A stretch of 51,964 nt of DNA from an uncultured Acetatifactor sp. (GTDB taxonomy: Bacteria > Bacillota > Clostridia > Lachnospirales > Lachnospiraceae). Under the pieces are notes generated by a model. The model was not told the DNA's origin. It did no database searches and saw only the letters and a list, made by a program, of their open reading frames with translations. The stretch is taken from the NCBI GenBank assembly GCA_910578815.1, contig CAJTSE010000022.1:1-51964 (forward strand). The letters are read 5' to 3'. Made by a program: the position numbers and the translations under genes. Shown piece after piece: positions 25,075 through 35,008 of this stretch. Position 1 is the stretch's first letter. Every line of letters starts with the position of its first letter.

Positions 25075-26936
25075 ACGCCTGCCTCCAGCGCCTTCAGAAT
25101 CCGCTTGGTGACACTGTCCGCATCTATGCCTACCTCCCGCTTTAAGGCCTCTACATCCCCATGCTCTATATACGCGTCAGGAATACTGAAATTCAGATAA
25201 TGATTGGACAACCCGCTTCTGTTCATGCAGTCCAGTACCTTTTCTCCGTAGCCGCCGCAGGAAACATTTTCTTCCAGGGTAACGATCAATACATGATCCC
25301 TGCAGGCCTCCCGCACGATTTCCTCGTCGATGGGCTTCACAAACCGGGCGTTGACAAGGCTGACGCCATAGCCTTTGCTTTTCAGCTGCTCCCTGACGTT
25401 CTCCGCCGTCCGTACCATACTGCCCACGGCAAACAGGGCAATTTCCCACTCTTTGTAAATCCATTCCGCCTTTCCAAACTCCATCGGCGCCCGGAAGGTT
25501 TTTAATCCGTCATAGGCGCTTCCTCTGGGATAGCGCACCGCTATGGGAGCATGATAAGACACCGCAAATTTCATCATATCCGAAAGCTCCCACTTATTCT
25601 TGGGAGCGCACACACACATATTGGGAATTCCGGTCAGATATGTAAAATCAAAGATGCCCTGATGGGTCTCTCCGTCACTTCCCACCAGCCCGGCCCGGTC
25701 TATGGCAAAGATCACCGGCAGATTCTGAAGACAGACATCATGAAGAATCTGGTCATATGCCCGCTGTAAAAAAGAAGAATACACCGCCACAACGGGCTTT
25801 AATCCCCCGGCCGCCAGTCCGGCCGCAAAGGTAACCGCATGTTCCTCGGCAATGCCCACATCAAAGAAACGGTCAGGATACATATTCCGAAAGCGCTTCA
25901 GCCCCGTGCCGTCCGGCATGGCAGCAGTGATCGCCACGATATTTTTATCCCGCTGTCCTAATTTACACATAACAGTGGAAAACACATCCGTGTAATTAGC
26001 CACGGTTCTCGGCTTACTGGGCAGCCCGGTTTCAATGTCAAAGGGTTCCGCTCCATGAAATCTTGCCGGATGGCGCTCCGCGGGGATATAGCCCTTTCCC
26101 TTTTGAGTCAGCGCATGAATCAACACCGGCCCCTTTACGCGCCTTGCTTCCCCGATCACGCGTACAAGCCCTTCTATATTATGGCCATCCACAGGTCCCA
26201 GATAAGTAATCCCCATGTCTTCAAAAAGCATCCCCGGTATCACCAGCTGCTTAAAGCTGCTTTTCACCTTACGGATCGCCCTGATGGTGTTGCTGCCCCG
26301 TCTCGCCCCCTGCAGGGCATGATAAATTCCCGCCTTCAGGTCCAGATAGCCCGTAGCGGTACGGATATTGTTCAAATATTTTGACACGCCGCCCACGTTT
26401 TCCGAAATGGACATATTGTTATCATTCAAAATAATGATAAAATTTGTCTCAAGCTTTGCCGCGTTGTTCAATGCTTCATAAGCCATACCACCCGTCAGGG
26501 AGCCGTCACCGATCACTGAGACAATCACATTGTTCTCTCCCCGCAAATCCCTGGCCTTAACCAGTCCCAGCCCGGCCGAGATGGAGGTAGAACTGTGGCC
26601 CGTGTCAAATACGTCACAGCAGCTCTCCTTCCGCTTAGGAAAGCCGCTCATGCCGTGAAACTGGCGCAGGGACTCAAATCCCGACTTTCTGCCGGTCAGT
26701 ATCTTATGGGTATAGGACTGATGACCCACATCCCAAATAATCTTATCCTCCGGCAGATTTAAGGCAAGATGAAGCGCCATAGTCAGCTCCACCGCTCCCA
26801 GGTTAGAGCCCAGATGCCCCCCCGTAACGCTGATTTTTTCGATCAGGAACTGCCGGATTTCCTGCGCAAGCTCTCCCCAGTTCTCCCTGTCTATCTGCTT
26901 TATGTCATTTGCTTTCTCTATGGTCTCTAAAAACAT
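25071..26936 (-). CDS. dxs: 1-deoxy-D-xylulose-5-phosphate synthase
   Basis: Dxs condenses pyruvate with glyceraldehyde 3-phosphate using thiamine diphosphate, the first step of the MEP isoprenoid pathway. The 621-residue product starts MFLETIEKANDIK at 26936 behind a GGGGAAAGG site. The longer open frame upstream is not family-like. Thiamine-binding GDGSLTGGMAYEALNNA and the transketolase region DRAGLVGSDGETHQG are present. It follows ispA by 26 bases, so two isoprenoid genes are together. Confidence 0.97.
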   Translation of the reverse strand: MFLETIEKANDIKQIDRENWGELAQEIRQFLIEKISVTGGHLGSNLGAVELTMALHLALNLPEDKIIWDVGHQSYTHKILTGRKSGFESLRQFHGMSGFPKRKESCCDVFDTGHSSTSISAGLGLVKARDLRGENNVIVSVIGDGSLTGGMAYEALNNAAKLETNFIIILNDNNMSISENVGGVSKYLNNIRTATGYLDLKAGIYHALQGARRGSNTIRAIRKVKSSFKQLVIPGMLFEDMGITYLGPVDGHNIEGLVRVIGEARRVKGPVLIHALTQKGKGYIPAERHPARFHGAEPFDIETGLPSKPRTVANYTDVFSTVMCKLGQRDKNIVAITAAMPDGTGLKRFRNMYPDRFFDVGIAEEHAVTFAAGLAAGGLKPVVAVYSSFLQRAYDQILHDVCLQNLPVIFAIDRAGLVGSDGETHQGIFDFTYLTGIPNMCVCAPKNKWELSDMMKFAVSYHAPIAVRYPRGSAYDGLKTFRAPMEFGKAEWIYKEWEIALFAVGSMVRTAENVREQLKSKGYGVSLVNARFVKPIDEEIVREACRDHVLIVTLEENVSCGGYGEKVLDCMNRSGLSNHYLNFSIPDAYIEHGDVEALKREVGIDADSVTKRILKALEAGV

Positions 26937-26962
26937 GATACATGCCTTTCCCCAGCGAACGC

Positions 26963-27925
26963 TTACTTCGTGCGATGGATCAGTTTCAGAATCAACTGCT
27001 CCAGGAAGCCGTGATCTCCGCCAAACTCTTTTAATATCCGAACCGCTTCGTCGGAAAGAGCCGCCACGTCTTCCCCGGCCGCCTTCAAACCTTTCAACGT
27101 CACATAGGTTTGCTTTCCGTTTTGCGCATCGCTTCCGATCGGTTTTCCCAGTTCCCTGCTGTCTCCCACCACATCGAGTATATCGTCCTGGATCTGAAAG
27201 GCAATTCCTATGTTTAAGCCGCACTTTTCCAGCGCTGCCACCTGCTCCCGTTTTGCTCCAGCAAGAATGGCTCCCACTGCCATTGCCGCCTGAATCAGCG
27301 CCGCAGTCTTATGCTCATGAATAAACAGAATCTGTTCTTCGGTTACGTCTTCCTCCCGCCCTTCTGCTTCAATGTCCGCTGTCTGGCCACCGATCATGCC
27401 GTAAATGCCTGCCTTCCTTGCAAGCACATACAGGGCACCTGCCGCTCTGTCCAGATATTCCCGCGAGGTATATTCAGATGTGACCGGTCCTCCGGTACAG
27501 CCGCAGTATTCAAAGGAACGCATGGCCGTCTCAAAGGCATAATTTAAAAGTCCGTCCCCTGCCAGTATTCCCAAAGGCTCCCCGTATACCCGCCAGGTAG
27601 TCTTTCTTCCCCGGCGGTACTCGTCATTGTCCATGGCCGGCAGATCGTCATGTACCAGGGAATAGGTATGGATCATCTCCAACGCCGCCAGAAAGGGCGC
27701 CACAAATCCCTCATCCTCCCTGCGGCCGCCGCAGAGCAGAAAGGTTTCCCACAGCAGCATGGGCCGCAGACGCTTTCCGCCGGCTCTGATACTGTAGTTC
27801 ATAGCCTGGATCACTGTTTTTTGATCTCCCTCTTCCGCCGGCAGAAAACGCTCAATGATCTTGTCCAGTTTTTCTGTTTTTTCCCGAAGCAGCGCTTCGA
27901 ATTCATTGTTTTCACAGTTCTCCAT
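26963..27925 (-). CDS. ispA: Farnesyl/geranyl diphosphate synthase
   Basis: This trans-prenyltransferase makes farnesyl diphosphate for undecaprenyl and other lipids. The first aspartate-rich motif DDLPAMDND and the second QIQDDILD are both intact, as is GGKRLRPML. I start at ATG 27925, nine bases after GGAGG. A TTG two codons upstream is also in frame. The start lies inside the last 14 bases of xseB, indicating coupled translation. At 320 residues it is slightly longer than typical IspA, owing to a small insert around SFEYCGCTGGPVTSEYTS. Confidence 0.95.
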   Translation of the reverse strand: MENCENNEFEALLREKTEKLDKIIERFLPAEEGDQKTVIQAMNYSIRAGGKRLRPMLLWETFLLCGGRREDEGFVAPFLAALEMIHTYSLVHDDLPAMDNDEYRRGRKTTWRVYGEPLGILAGDGLLNYAFETAMRSFEYCGCTGGPVTSEYTSREYLDRAAGALYVLARKAGIYGMIGGQTADIEAEGREEDVTEEQILFIHEHKTAALIQAAMAVGAILAGAKREQVAALEKCGLNIGIAFQIQDDILDVVGDSRELGKPIGSDAQNGKQTYVTLKGLKAAGEDVAALSDEAVRILKEFGGDHGFLEQLILKLIHRTK

Positions 27926-28142
27926 TGTCAAATGCCTCCAGCTGTCCCGCCTCCGTGAGCTTCAATACCTGCTTTTCCACACGATCAATCTGATCGTTAC
28001 ATGTCTTGACCAGCTTCATTCCCTTCTGATACGCCTCAAAGGCATCCTCCAGAGAAATATCTTCACGCTCCAGCTGATCCAGTAATTCCTCCAGCCCGCT
28101 GAAATTTTCTTCCAGGCTGAGCTCTTTCTTCTTTTCCGCCAT
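27912..28142 (-). CDS. xseB: Exodeoxyribonuclease VII small subunit
   Basis: This is a 76-residue helical protein with the family start LSLEENFSGLEELLDQLEREDISLEDAFEAYQKGMKL. Several copies bind XseA in the single-strand exonuclease VII. It lies 48 bases after xseA, normal for the pair, and its end overlaps ispA. Confidence 0.95.
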   Translation of the reverse strand: MAEKKKELSLEENFSGLEELLDQLEREDISLEDAFEAYQKGMKLVKTCNDQIDRVEKQVLKLTEAGQLEAFDNGEL

Positions 28143-28190
28143 AATGCCCCTCCAGCCGTCATAACTTTTCTAACAATCCTCTAACCGCTT

Positions 28191-29426
28191 TTAAACCTGC
28201 CGCTCCCGCTGTCCTGCCCCGCTTCGGCTGATTGCGCTTACACTGGCTTCAAAACTTCCGTCCTTTACCCTGACCGTCACCTGCTGCCCCAGCTCCACCT
28301 GTTCCACCGACCGTATGTTTCTGCCCTCCCGGTCCGAAACATAGGAATATCCGCTGCTTAGCTTTTCCAGAGGCGAAAGGCCCTTCAGCCGCTGGATATA
28401 AAGCTCCATCTCATGCCTTTTTTCCTGCAGCAGCCGATTCATCCGGTTTTGCAGCTGTTCTTCCACACCCAGAAGACCCATTTTTTTCTCCCTGATCCGC
28501 CCTGCCGGGCTGAACGCCTTCAGCTGCAGCTCCGCCTGCTTTACCGTCATGCGGCTGTCCTTCAGCCTCCGCTGTATCCCGCGCTGCAGCTTACGCCGAT
28601 ATTCTTCAAGCTCATCCAAAATCTCCCGAATATCCGCCACTGCCAGCTCCGCAGCCGCTGAAGGGGTAGGTGCCCGCAGATCTGAAACAAAGTCTATAAT
28701 GGTGGTATCCGTCTCATGCCCTACTGCAGAGATGACGGGAACGGAGCAGTCAAATACTGCCTGCGCCACCTGCCGTTCGTTAAATGCCCAGAGATCTTCA
28801 ATGGAACCTCCCCCTCTGCCTACGATCATCACGTCCACCCCCAGCCGTTCCAGCGCCTTAATGCCCCGCACAATGCTGGGCACCGCCGCCTCCCCCTGAA
28901 CAATGGCAGGATAGAGAATGATCTGTATGTATGGATTCCGTCTCCTGGTGATCTGTATAATATCCCGAACAGCCGCACCTGTATCTGCCGTTACCACACC
29001 TAAAGTCCTGATATATTTTGGAATCGGCTGCTTATACTCCTTTGAAAACATGCCAGATTCCTCCAGCTCCCGCTTTAGCAGCTCAAATTTTTCATATAGG
29101 AGACCGCTTCCCTCCAGCCTGATTTGTCTGGCATACAGCTGGTATTTGCCTTCCTTCGCGTACACATCTACGGCACCGCTTACGATCACCTGCTGCCCTT
29201 CCGCCAGACGAAAAGAAAGACCCGCACGATTACCTGCGAACATAACACAGTTCACCACTCCACCGGGGTCCTTTAACGTAAAGTAAATATGTCCGGAGGC
29301 ATGATATTTACAGTTGCTGATCTCCCCCTTTACAAGAAGGCTCTGCAACAGATAATCCTGCGTGAACATATTTTTGATATATGAATTTAATTGTTCTACC
29401 GTATAAACACTTCGAATATCAATCAC
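28191..29426 (-). CDS. xseA: Exodeoxyribonuclease VII large subunit
   Basis: XseA degrades single-stranded DNA from both ends. The 411 residues hold an N-terminal OB fold (SVYTVEQLNSYIKNMF, about 5-100), the catalytic core with VGRGGGSIEDLWAFNE and VGHETDTTIIDFVSD, then a coiled coil. The ATG lies inside the last eight bases of nusB, so translation is coupled. Confidence 0.96.
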   Translation of the reverse strand: MIDIRSVYTVEQLNSYIKNMFTQDYLLQSLLVKGEISNCKYHASGHIYFTLKDPGGVVNCVMFAGNRAGLSFRLAEGQQVIVSGAVDVYAKEGKYQLYARQIRLEGSGLLYEKFELLKRELEESGMFSKEYKQPIPKYIRTLGVVTADTGAAVRDIIQITRRRNPYIQIILYPAIVQGEAAVPSIVRGIKALERLGVDVMIVGRGGGSIEDLWAFNERQVAQAVFDCSVPVISAVGHETDTTIIDFVSDLRAPTPSAAAELAVADIREILDELEEYRRKLQRGIQRRLKDSRMTVKQAELQLKAFSPAGRIREKKMGLLGVEEQLQNRMNRLLQEKRHEMELYIQRLKGLSPLEKLSSGYSYVSDREGRNIRSVEQVELGQQVTVRVKDGSFEASVSAISRSGAGQRERQV

Positions 29427-29829
29427 CCAGCTTCAATATTTTTGCCAGAATCGCATTTACAAAACCGCCCGAATTCTCCTGACCGTACCTTTTAGCAAGC
29501 TCCACCGCCTCGTCAATCGCCACTCTTGGCGGAATATCATCATCAAAGCGCATCTCGTATACAGCCAGACGCAGGATGGTAAGCTCCACCCGCCCCATGC
29601 GGGCAGTATTCCAGCCTTCTGTATTTTCATCTATCAGCTTATCCAGCTCCGGAATTCTTTCACAGATTAGGCGGCAACGCTCTTCAATGCGTTCCCCGCC
29701 CTTTTGTGAGCTGACAGCCTCATTGTCCTCCAAAAACAGTCTGATCTGCCCCGGCATATCCGCAGGCGGATGAAACTCCGCCCGGAACAAAAGCAGAAAA
29801 ACCTGCTCCCTTTCTTCATGTCGTCCCAT
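29419..29829 (-). CDS. nusB: Transcription antitermination factor NusB
   Basis: NusB binds boxA RNA with NusE during ribosomal RNA transcription. The 136-residue all-helical protein has MGRHEEREQVFLLLF at the N-terminus and the conserved C-terminal PPRVAIDEAVELAKRYGQENSGGFVNAILAKI. It lies 14 bases after the Asp23-family gene and overlaps xseA. Confidence 0.95.
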   Translation of the reverse strand: MGRHEEREQVFLLLFRAEFHPPADMPGQIRLFLEDNEAVSSQKGGERIEERCRLICERIPELDKLIDENTEGWNTARMGRVELTILRLAVYEMRFDDDIPPRVAIDEAVELAKRYGQENSGGFVNAILAKILKLGD

Positions 29830-29843
29830 TACATTTTTCCTTA

Positions 29844-30227
29844 CTATTTTACTTTTACGCCTGCAATTCGAATATTGACATCGGTACAGGTAAGCCCTGT
29901 CATGTTTTCGATCGCCGCCTTCACCTTGGTCTGTACCTTCTGACAGGTTGCCGGAATATTATAGCCATATTCCACTGTCACAGCAAGAAAAACCACTACG
30001 CTGTCGTTAAAAACCTCAACCTTGACTCCTTTGGTCAACTTCTTCATGCCCACCCTGCTCATGAGCTCATTGGTAATATTGCCGGACATGGCGCAAACGC
30101 CCTCCACCTCAGTAGTAGCCAAAGATGCAATCATAGCCACCACGTCATCCGCGATCTGCACCACTCCTACGTTTTCCTCGTCCTTCAATACCACTGTTTT
30201 TTTATCCTTTTCTATATCTTTTTCCAT
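29844..30227 (-). CDS. Asp23/Gls24 family envelope stress protein
   Basis: The 127-residue Asp23-domain protein (VQIADDVVAMIASLATTEVEGV, then KGVKVEVFNDSVVVFLAVTVEYG) is the family member usually found upstream of nusB in Firmicutes. Its precise role is not settled; relatives gather at the membrane and respond to envelope stress. I start at MEKDIEKDKK (30227), with GGAGG seven bases upstream. The frame is open 12 codons further without a ribosome site. It heads the nusB-to-recN gene run. Confidence 0.9.
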   Translation of the reverse strand: MEKDIEKDKKTVVLKDEENVGVVQIADDVVAMIASLATTEVEGVCAMSGNITNELMSRVGMKKLTKGVKVEVFNDSVVVFLAVTVEYGYNIPATCQKVQTKVKAAIENMTGLTCTDVNIRIAGVKVK

Positions 30228-30347
30228 CTGAATTCCTCCGTCAAAATATGAAATGACTCGCAAACCCGCGCTGCGCGCTCTTTGTCCGTCGCAGTGCTCC
30301 GCTCGATTTTACTTCGTTTTATCTCGCTCACGGGCTTTCGCCCTATG
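30228..30347. repeat. Hairpin-rich intergenic repeat upstream of the Asp23-family gene
   Basis: The segment contains GGGCTTTCGCCC (30332-30343) and GC-rich palindromes such as CCGCGCTGCGCGC. It resembles, loosely, the palindrome A units near 15-16 kb. No gene is seen. Confidence 0.4.
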
Positions 30348-30396
30348 AAAAAAGTCAGATATAAATTTTCTTACATGCAGACATGAGAAAATTTAT
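30348..30396 (-). terminator. Terminator after the first transglutaminase gene
   Basis: Perfect 11-bp arms ATAAATTTTCT and AGAAAATTTAT (30361-30371 and 30386-30396) are followed on the minus strand by TTTTTT (30353-30348). It ends the deoB-prfC-transglutaminase run before the Asp23-family operon. Confidence 0.8.
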
Positions 30397-30449
30397 ACTT
30401 GCCTTTTTCCGCACTGCTCAATGCTTTCCCGAATATTATAACACACTCT

Positions 30450-31904
30450 CTACTGATTTGTCACCCAAAAAGTCAGAGACATCTGATTATCGTTCCGGGC
30501 ATAGGCCACGGTATCGTCCTCTTCCCCCATATATCGAAAGATTCCGTGATTTTCCACCAGTTCCGTCAGCATCTTAGTATAACATTCCCAATCCGCGCAT
30601 TTTACGGTCACATCTTCTCTGCCCCCAAGCCTGGCACTGTCAAAAAGCGTCTGCATCTGTCCGGTATCATAGGATGTAAACAAAGCCCCCTCCCTCACAT
30701 AGTAATTGGCTTCCGTAGCACTGCATAATGGCATGGGGATAATGTCTCCGATGGTGTGACTCTTTAAAAGCTCTTCCGTAGTCACATTCAAGTAATCATA
30801 ATTAATTTCCGGCATCCCCATGTCCTCCGTCTGTCCGCCATCCTGACGGCTGTAGGAAGCGTCTCCCCACGTAGTATCCACATAGTAATATTCTCCGTCC
30901 ACTCTAACCAGATTCCAGGCATGTCCCTCTCTGCGCACCACCTCCGTTTTCTCTGCCGCCGCTTCCTCCGGGACACCCTCTTTTGTCTGCTCAGGGACTG
31001 TGTATCCGCTTTCCGCCACCGTTCCCAGCACCAGAGTACAATCCACGTCCAAACGGTTCAACAGATACTGCGTTGCCTTGGCATAACCCTGACATACGGA
31101 TCTGCCGCTCACAAAAACCGAATAAATATTTTGGTTATCCGGCGCGGACGGATCGTAATCCGTCTGGCAAATGATCGTATCATACACATATTTTACCTTT
31201 GTATACTGGTCCGCATTTTCGTCTATACCTGAAAGGATTTTCCCGGCCGCCGCTTCTATCTCATCCCGCCTGCCTGCCGCCGTCTCCCTGTCCATACTAT
31301 AGGTTCCCGAAAAAACCACGGTGGTGGTTCTGTCACCTCTGGTATACCTTGTGTAAGAATAGCCCTCCACGAAAAAAAGTTCGGGGTGATCATTTAAAAC
31401 ACATTGAAAAATCCTGTCAATGTCTTCTTCATCACAACCGGCTGAAAGCGCCGCCTTGTCCAGACGGACATTCTCTCGATAATTTCCCAGTGCTTCTTTT
31501 ATATCCAAGTACCATATCAGCTCTGCTTCGCTTAAGCCCTGGGCTGCATATTCAAAGGCGCCGTCATACAAAAAGTCTTCTTCCTCTTCTTCGGTCTCCG
31601 GCTCTGTACCCGATCCGCTTTCATTTTCGAACGGTGTTTCCTCTCCGGGCTTGTTTTCGTCTTCTGACCCTGTTGCCTCCCCGGCCTTGCTTTTGACCTC
31701 CGGCTCCCCTTTGTTTTCGGACACAGAGCCGTCCTCGCCGGCCGGCCCTGCATCCTGTTCTTCTCCTGTATCTTCTCCGGTCCAAAGAGGACCCGGACCC
31801 GTCACGGAAAAGTCCCGCGGTATCTCATCCAGCAGCCTGCCGTTGCCGCAGCCTGCCAAAATAAACATCATCAGAAGTAACAGACATAATCTCTTTTTCT
31901 TCAT
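30450..31904 (-). CDS. Transglutaminase-like lipoprotein
   Basis: The 484-residue protein begins with a lipoprotein signal (LLLMMFILAGC, lipidated C19), then a very acidic low-complexity linker (about 45-110). A transglutaminase-like domain follows with C271 (GRSVCQGYAKA), H328 (GHAWNLV) and D343 (YVDTTWGD). Such surface proteins are common in Lachnospiraceae and may act as cysteine peptidases or cross-linkers; the substrate is unknown. It lies 16 bases after prfC and is probably co-transcribed with it. A paralogue is at 42379-43899. Confidence 0.85.
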   Translation of the reverse strand: MKKKRLCLLLLMMFILAGCGNGRLLDEIPRDFSVTGPGPLWTGEDTGEEQDAGPAGEDGSVSENKGEPEVKSKAGEATGSEDENKPGEETPFENESGSGTEPETEEEEEDFLYDGAFEYAAQGLSEAELIWYLDIKEALGNYRENVRLDKAALSAGCDEEDIDRIFQCVLNDHPELFFVEGYSYTRYTRGDRTTTVVFSGTYSMDRETAAGRRDEIEAAAGKILSGIDENADQYTKVKYVYDTIICQTDYDPSAPDNQNIYSVFVSGRSVCQGYAKATQYLLNRLDVDCTLVLGTVAESGYTVPEQTKEGVPEEAAAEKTEVVRREGHAWNLVRVDGEYYYVDTTWGDASYSRQDGGQTEDMGMPEINYDYLNVTTEELLKSHTIGDIIPMPLCSATEANYYVREGALFTSYDTGQMQTLFDSARLGGREDVTVKCADWECYTKMLTELVENHGIFRYMGEEDDTVAYARNDNQMSLTFWVTNQ

Positions 31905-31920
31905 ACCCTGATTCCGGTGC

Positions 31921-33516
31921 CTAATTTCTGGAAAATTCTGTCAATATCAGCCCCTTGTTTCGTTCCAGCGTCATACCCACGCTCCAGGCATTTACAAACA
32001 GCAGCAGCGGATTTCCTTTCATATCCTTTACCTTTTTCATATCTGATGTACCTGTCAGCTTCCCAATATCCACTTCATCCTTATTCTCGATCCAGCGGAT
32101 ATGCTCATAGGGCAGATTTTCCAGCCGGATTCCCACATTGTATTCATTCTCCAGCCTGTACTTTAATACGTCAAACTGTAATACTCCTACCACACCTACG
32201 ATAATTTCTTCCAGCCCTGTATTAAACTCCTGAAAGATCTGGATGGCCCCTTCCTGGGCAATCTGCTCAATCCCCTTCACAAACTGTTTTCTCTTCATGG
32301 TATCCAGCTGGCGCACTCTTGCAAAATGCTCCGGCGCAAAGGTGGGTATTCCTTCATATCGAAAATTCTCCTTTGGCGTACAAAGCGTATCCCCAATGGA
32401 AAAAATACCCGGATCAAAGACGCCGATAATATCGCCTGCATACGCCTCGCTCAAGATCTTCCTTTCATCCGCCATGATCTGCTGGGGCTGGGAAAGGCGC
32501 ATGACCCTGTTTCCCTGTACATGGCGCACCTCCATGCTGGCATCGAACTTTCCGGAGCAGATGCGCATAAATGCCACTCTGTCCCTGTGGGCCTTGTTCA
32601 TATTGGCCTGGATTTTAAATACAAACGCCGAAAAATCCTTCTCCAGCGGATCCACCGGTCCAATGTCCGCCGTTCTGGGCAGAGGCGTAGTTGCCATCTT
32701 TAAGAAATGCTGTAAAAAAATTTCCACACCGAAATTGGTCAAAGCAGAGCCGAAGCAGACCGGGGTCAGCTTTCCCGCCTGCACCTGGCCCAGATCAAAG
32801 GAAACTCCGGCGCCGTCTAACAGCTCTATTTCTTCCATGAGCTTGTCCGCCGCCTCATCGCCGATCAGATTTCTCAACTGTGTCTGATCCGTGACAGGTA
32901 TCCTGGTGGCAACTCCCTCTTTCGTCCCCTTTTCTGTGTCGGAATAAGAGATCACACACTTCTGCTCCCTGTCATAAACTCCTTTAAAGCCCTTTCCCGA
33001 ACCGATGGGCCAGTTTACGGGGCAGGTAGCGATCCCCAGCTCTTTCTCTATCTCGTCCAGCAAATCAAAGGTATCGTTGGCATCCCGGTCCAGTTTATTG
33101 ATAAAAGTAAAGATCGGGATTCCTCTCATTCCGCAGACCTTGAACAGCTTTCTCGTCTGCGCCTCCACTCCCTTGGACGCATCAATCACCATGACCGCGG
33201 AATCCGCCGCCATCAGTGTACGGTAAGTATCTTCCGAAAAATCCTGGTGTCCAGGCGTGTCCAAAATATTGATGCAATACCCGTCATATTCGAACTGCAG
33301 CACCGAAGAAGTAACAGAAATTCCTCTCTCTTTCTCAATTTCCATCCAGTCTGACACTGCATGTCTGGCCGTAGCCTTTCCCTTCACGCTTCCTGCCAGA
33401 TTGATGGCTCCCCCATATAACAGGAATTTCTCCGTAAGGGTTGTCTTTCCTGCATCCGGATGGGAAATAATCGCAAAAGTTCTCCTGCGATTGATTTCTT
33501 CTGTATAATTATTCAT
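31921..33516 (-). CDS. prfC: Peptide chain release factor 3
   Basis: RF3 is the GTPase that removes RF1/RF2 from the ribosome after termination. The 531 residues match the family. The G domain has SHPDAGKTTLTEKFL, the switch DTPGHQDFSEDT and NKLDRDA, followed by EF-G-like domains II and III. It follows deoB by about 140 bases. Confidence 0.96.
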   Translation of the reverse strand: MNNYTEEINRRRTFAIISHPDAGKTTLTEKFLLYGGAINLAGSVKGKATARHAVSDWMEIEKERGISVTSSVLQFEYDGYCINILDTPGHQDFSEDTYRTLMAADSAVMVIDASKGVEAQTRKLFKVCGMRGIPIFTFINKLDRDANDTFDLLDEIEKELGIATCPVNWPIGSGKGFKGVYDREQKCVISYSDTEKGTKEGVATRIPVTDQTQLRNLIGDEAADKLMEEIELLDGAGVSFDLGQVQAGKLTPVCFGSALTNFGVEIFLQHFLKMATTPLPRTADIGPVDPLEKDFSAFVFKIQANMNKAHRDRVAFMRICSGKFDASMEVRHVQGNRVMRLSQPQQIMADERKILSEAYAGDIIGVFDPGIFSIGDTLCTPKENFRYEGIPTFAPEHFARVRQLDTMKRKQFVKGIEQIAQEGAIQIFQEFNTGLEEIIVGVVGVLQFDVLKYRLENEYNVGIRLENLPYEHIRWIENKDEVDIGKLTGTSDMKKVKDMKGNPLLLFVNAWSVGMTLERNKGLILTEFSRN

Positions 33517-33656
33517 ATTTCTTCATTTTCCCTCTCATTCCGTCTCACAGCACACGTCCCATATTAAACGCGGACCTTGCCTGCGTACAATATTTCTTTC
33601 GCCCGGTTTTCGAATCCTGCCGGTCATTATTACCTTCACAGCCGGGACAAAGAGCA

Positions 33657-34862
33657 TCAGGTGGGACCGCAGGACAAATCACGGTCCTGCCGGCTGCACT
33701 CCGCCGACATGCTTTCCCCTTCAAAAGCAGGCGTAATACCAAAATAATCCAGAACCGTCGCTCCAATATCCGCAAAGCTCTTACGGGTACCGTAATTAAC
33801 CGGACAGACATTTTCCCCATACATAAGAAAGGGCGTATACTCCCTGGTGTGATCCGTGGTGACCGTGTATGCGGGATCACAGCCATGATCCGCCGTAATC
33901 ATCAAAATGTCCTCCCGCTTAAGCCTGCTCAGGATCTCCGGCAGTCTTTCGTCAAAGTAGGCAAGGGCCTTGGCATAGCCGTCAATATCGCGCCTGTGCC
34001 CGTAAAGCATGTCATAATCCACCAGGTTGATAAAGCACAGGCCCTCGAAATCTTTTTCAAGGTACTCCAGTGTCCGGAGAATCCCCTCTTCGTTGCCGCT
34101 TGTATAAACAGACCGGGTAATCCCCTTACCTGCAAAAATATCCTTAATCTTGCCCACTGCGATCACATCCTTCCCTGCTTCGGAAAGCTGATCCAGCATA
34201 GTAATTCCGGGAGGCTCCATGGAAAAATCATGCCTGCGGGGCGTTCTGACAAACGGCCCTCCGGCCGGCCCCGTAAAAGGTCTGGCAATCACCCTTCCCA
34301 CCCCATGCTCTCCCCTCAATATTTCTCTGGCGATGCGGCAGTATTCATAAAGCTGCTCTGGAGGCACGATGTCCTCATGGGCCGCGATCTGAAACACACT
34401 GTCCGCAGAGGTATATACAATCAAATCTCCCGTAACCATATGGGCATCCCCATATTCCTGAATCACTGCCGTCCCGGAATAGGGCAGATTACAAAGTACG
34501 CCCCGGCCCGTTCTTCTTTGAAACGGCTCCAGCACCTCTTCTGGAAAGCCCTCCGGATAAGTGGGCAATGGCTTAGGAGAATAAATCCCCGCGATTTCCC
34601 AGTGTCCGATGGTGGTATCCTTGCCCCTGGAGCGTTCCGTCATCCTGGCGACGGCCGCCCTATGCTTTTCTCCGCCCTTGCTGCCGTCTGCCGTTACGCC
34701 TTCGATCTCAAACAGCCCCAGCTCGCTCATATGCGGCATACGAAAATATGGGCTGGAAGATACGCTCCTTAAGGTATTTACGTTAAAATCCCCATAAGAA
34801 GCGGCATCCTCCATCCCGCCAATTCCAAAACTATCCAAAACAATCAGAAAAACTCTGCGCAT
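33657..34862 (-). CDS. deoB: Phosphopentomutase
   Basis: DeoB interconverts ribose 1- and 5-phosphate (and the deoxy forms) in nucleoside salvage. The 401-residue alkaline-phosphatase-fold enzyme has metal sites in VLDSFGIGGMEDA, the phosphorylated threonine region GKDTTIGHWEI and ITADHGCDP. It lies behind a leader of about 140 bases with strong predicted structure (34900-35006). No other deo gene is adjacent. Confidence 0.95.
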   Translation of the reverse strand: MRRVFLIVLDSFGIGGMEDAASYGDFNVNTLRSVSSSPYFRMPHMSELGLFEIEGVTADGSKGGEKHRAAVARMTERSRGKDTTIGHWEIAGIYSPKPLPTYPEGFPEEVLEPFQRRTGRGVLCNLPYSGTAVIQEYGDAHMVTGDLIVYTSADSVFQIAAHEDIVPPEQLYEYCRIAREILRGEHGVGRVIARPFTGPAGGPFVRTPRRHDFSMEPPGITMLDQLSEAGKDVIAVGKIKDIFAGKGITRSVYTSGNEEGILRTLEYLEKDFEGLCFINLVDYDMLYGHRRDIDGYAKALAYFDERLPEILSRLKREDILMITADHGCDPAYTVTTDHTREYTPFLMYGENVCPVNYGTRKSFADIGATVLDYFGITPAFEGESMSAECSRQDRDLSCGPT

Positions 34863-34899
34863 AATCTTTAGTCCTCTCTTACAGTGCCCGCAGCCGGCT

Positions 34900-35006
34900 T
34901 TTGTCCCGCTTCGCAGGACGATTGCCCGTTAAACATCGCGGAGAAACAAATGTCTCTATCAAGCAGCAGTACGCAGCCTTTCGCTTTGTTTCCCACTGCG
35001 ATGTTT
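34900..35006 (-). promoter_or_regulatory. Structured 5-prime leader of deoB
   Basis: The leader starts with AAACATCGC, which pairs with GCGATGTTT 67 bases later (arms 34998-35006 and 34931-34939). Inside that, GAAACAAA pairs with TTTGTTTC. A second hairpin (GTCCTGC/GCGGGAC) lies between it and the ribosome site. I could not match it to a known riboswitch class. It could be a regulatory RNA element or simply a stabilising 5-prime stem. Confidence 0.5.
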
Positions 35007-35008
35007 AC

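Noticed and set aside
33545..33886. 113-residue minus-strand frame overlapping the end of deoB
   Set aside because: It is arginine- and proline-rich, out of frame with deoB, and has no ribosome site; a shadow frame.
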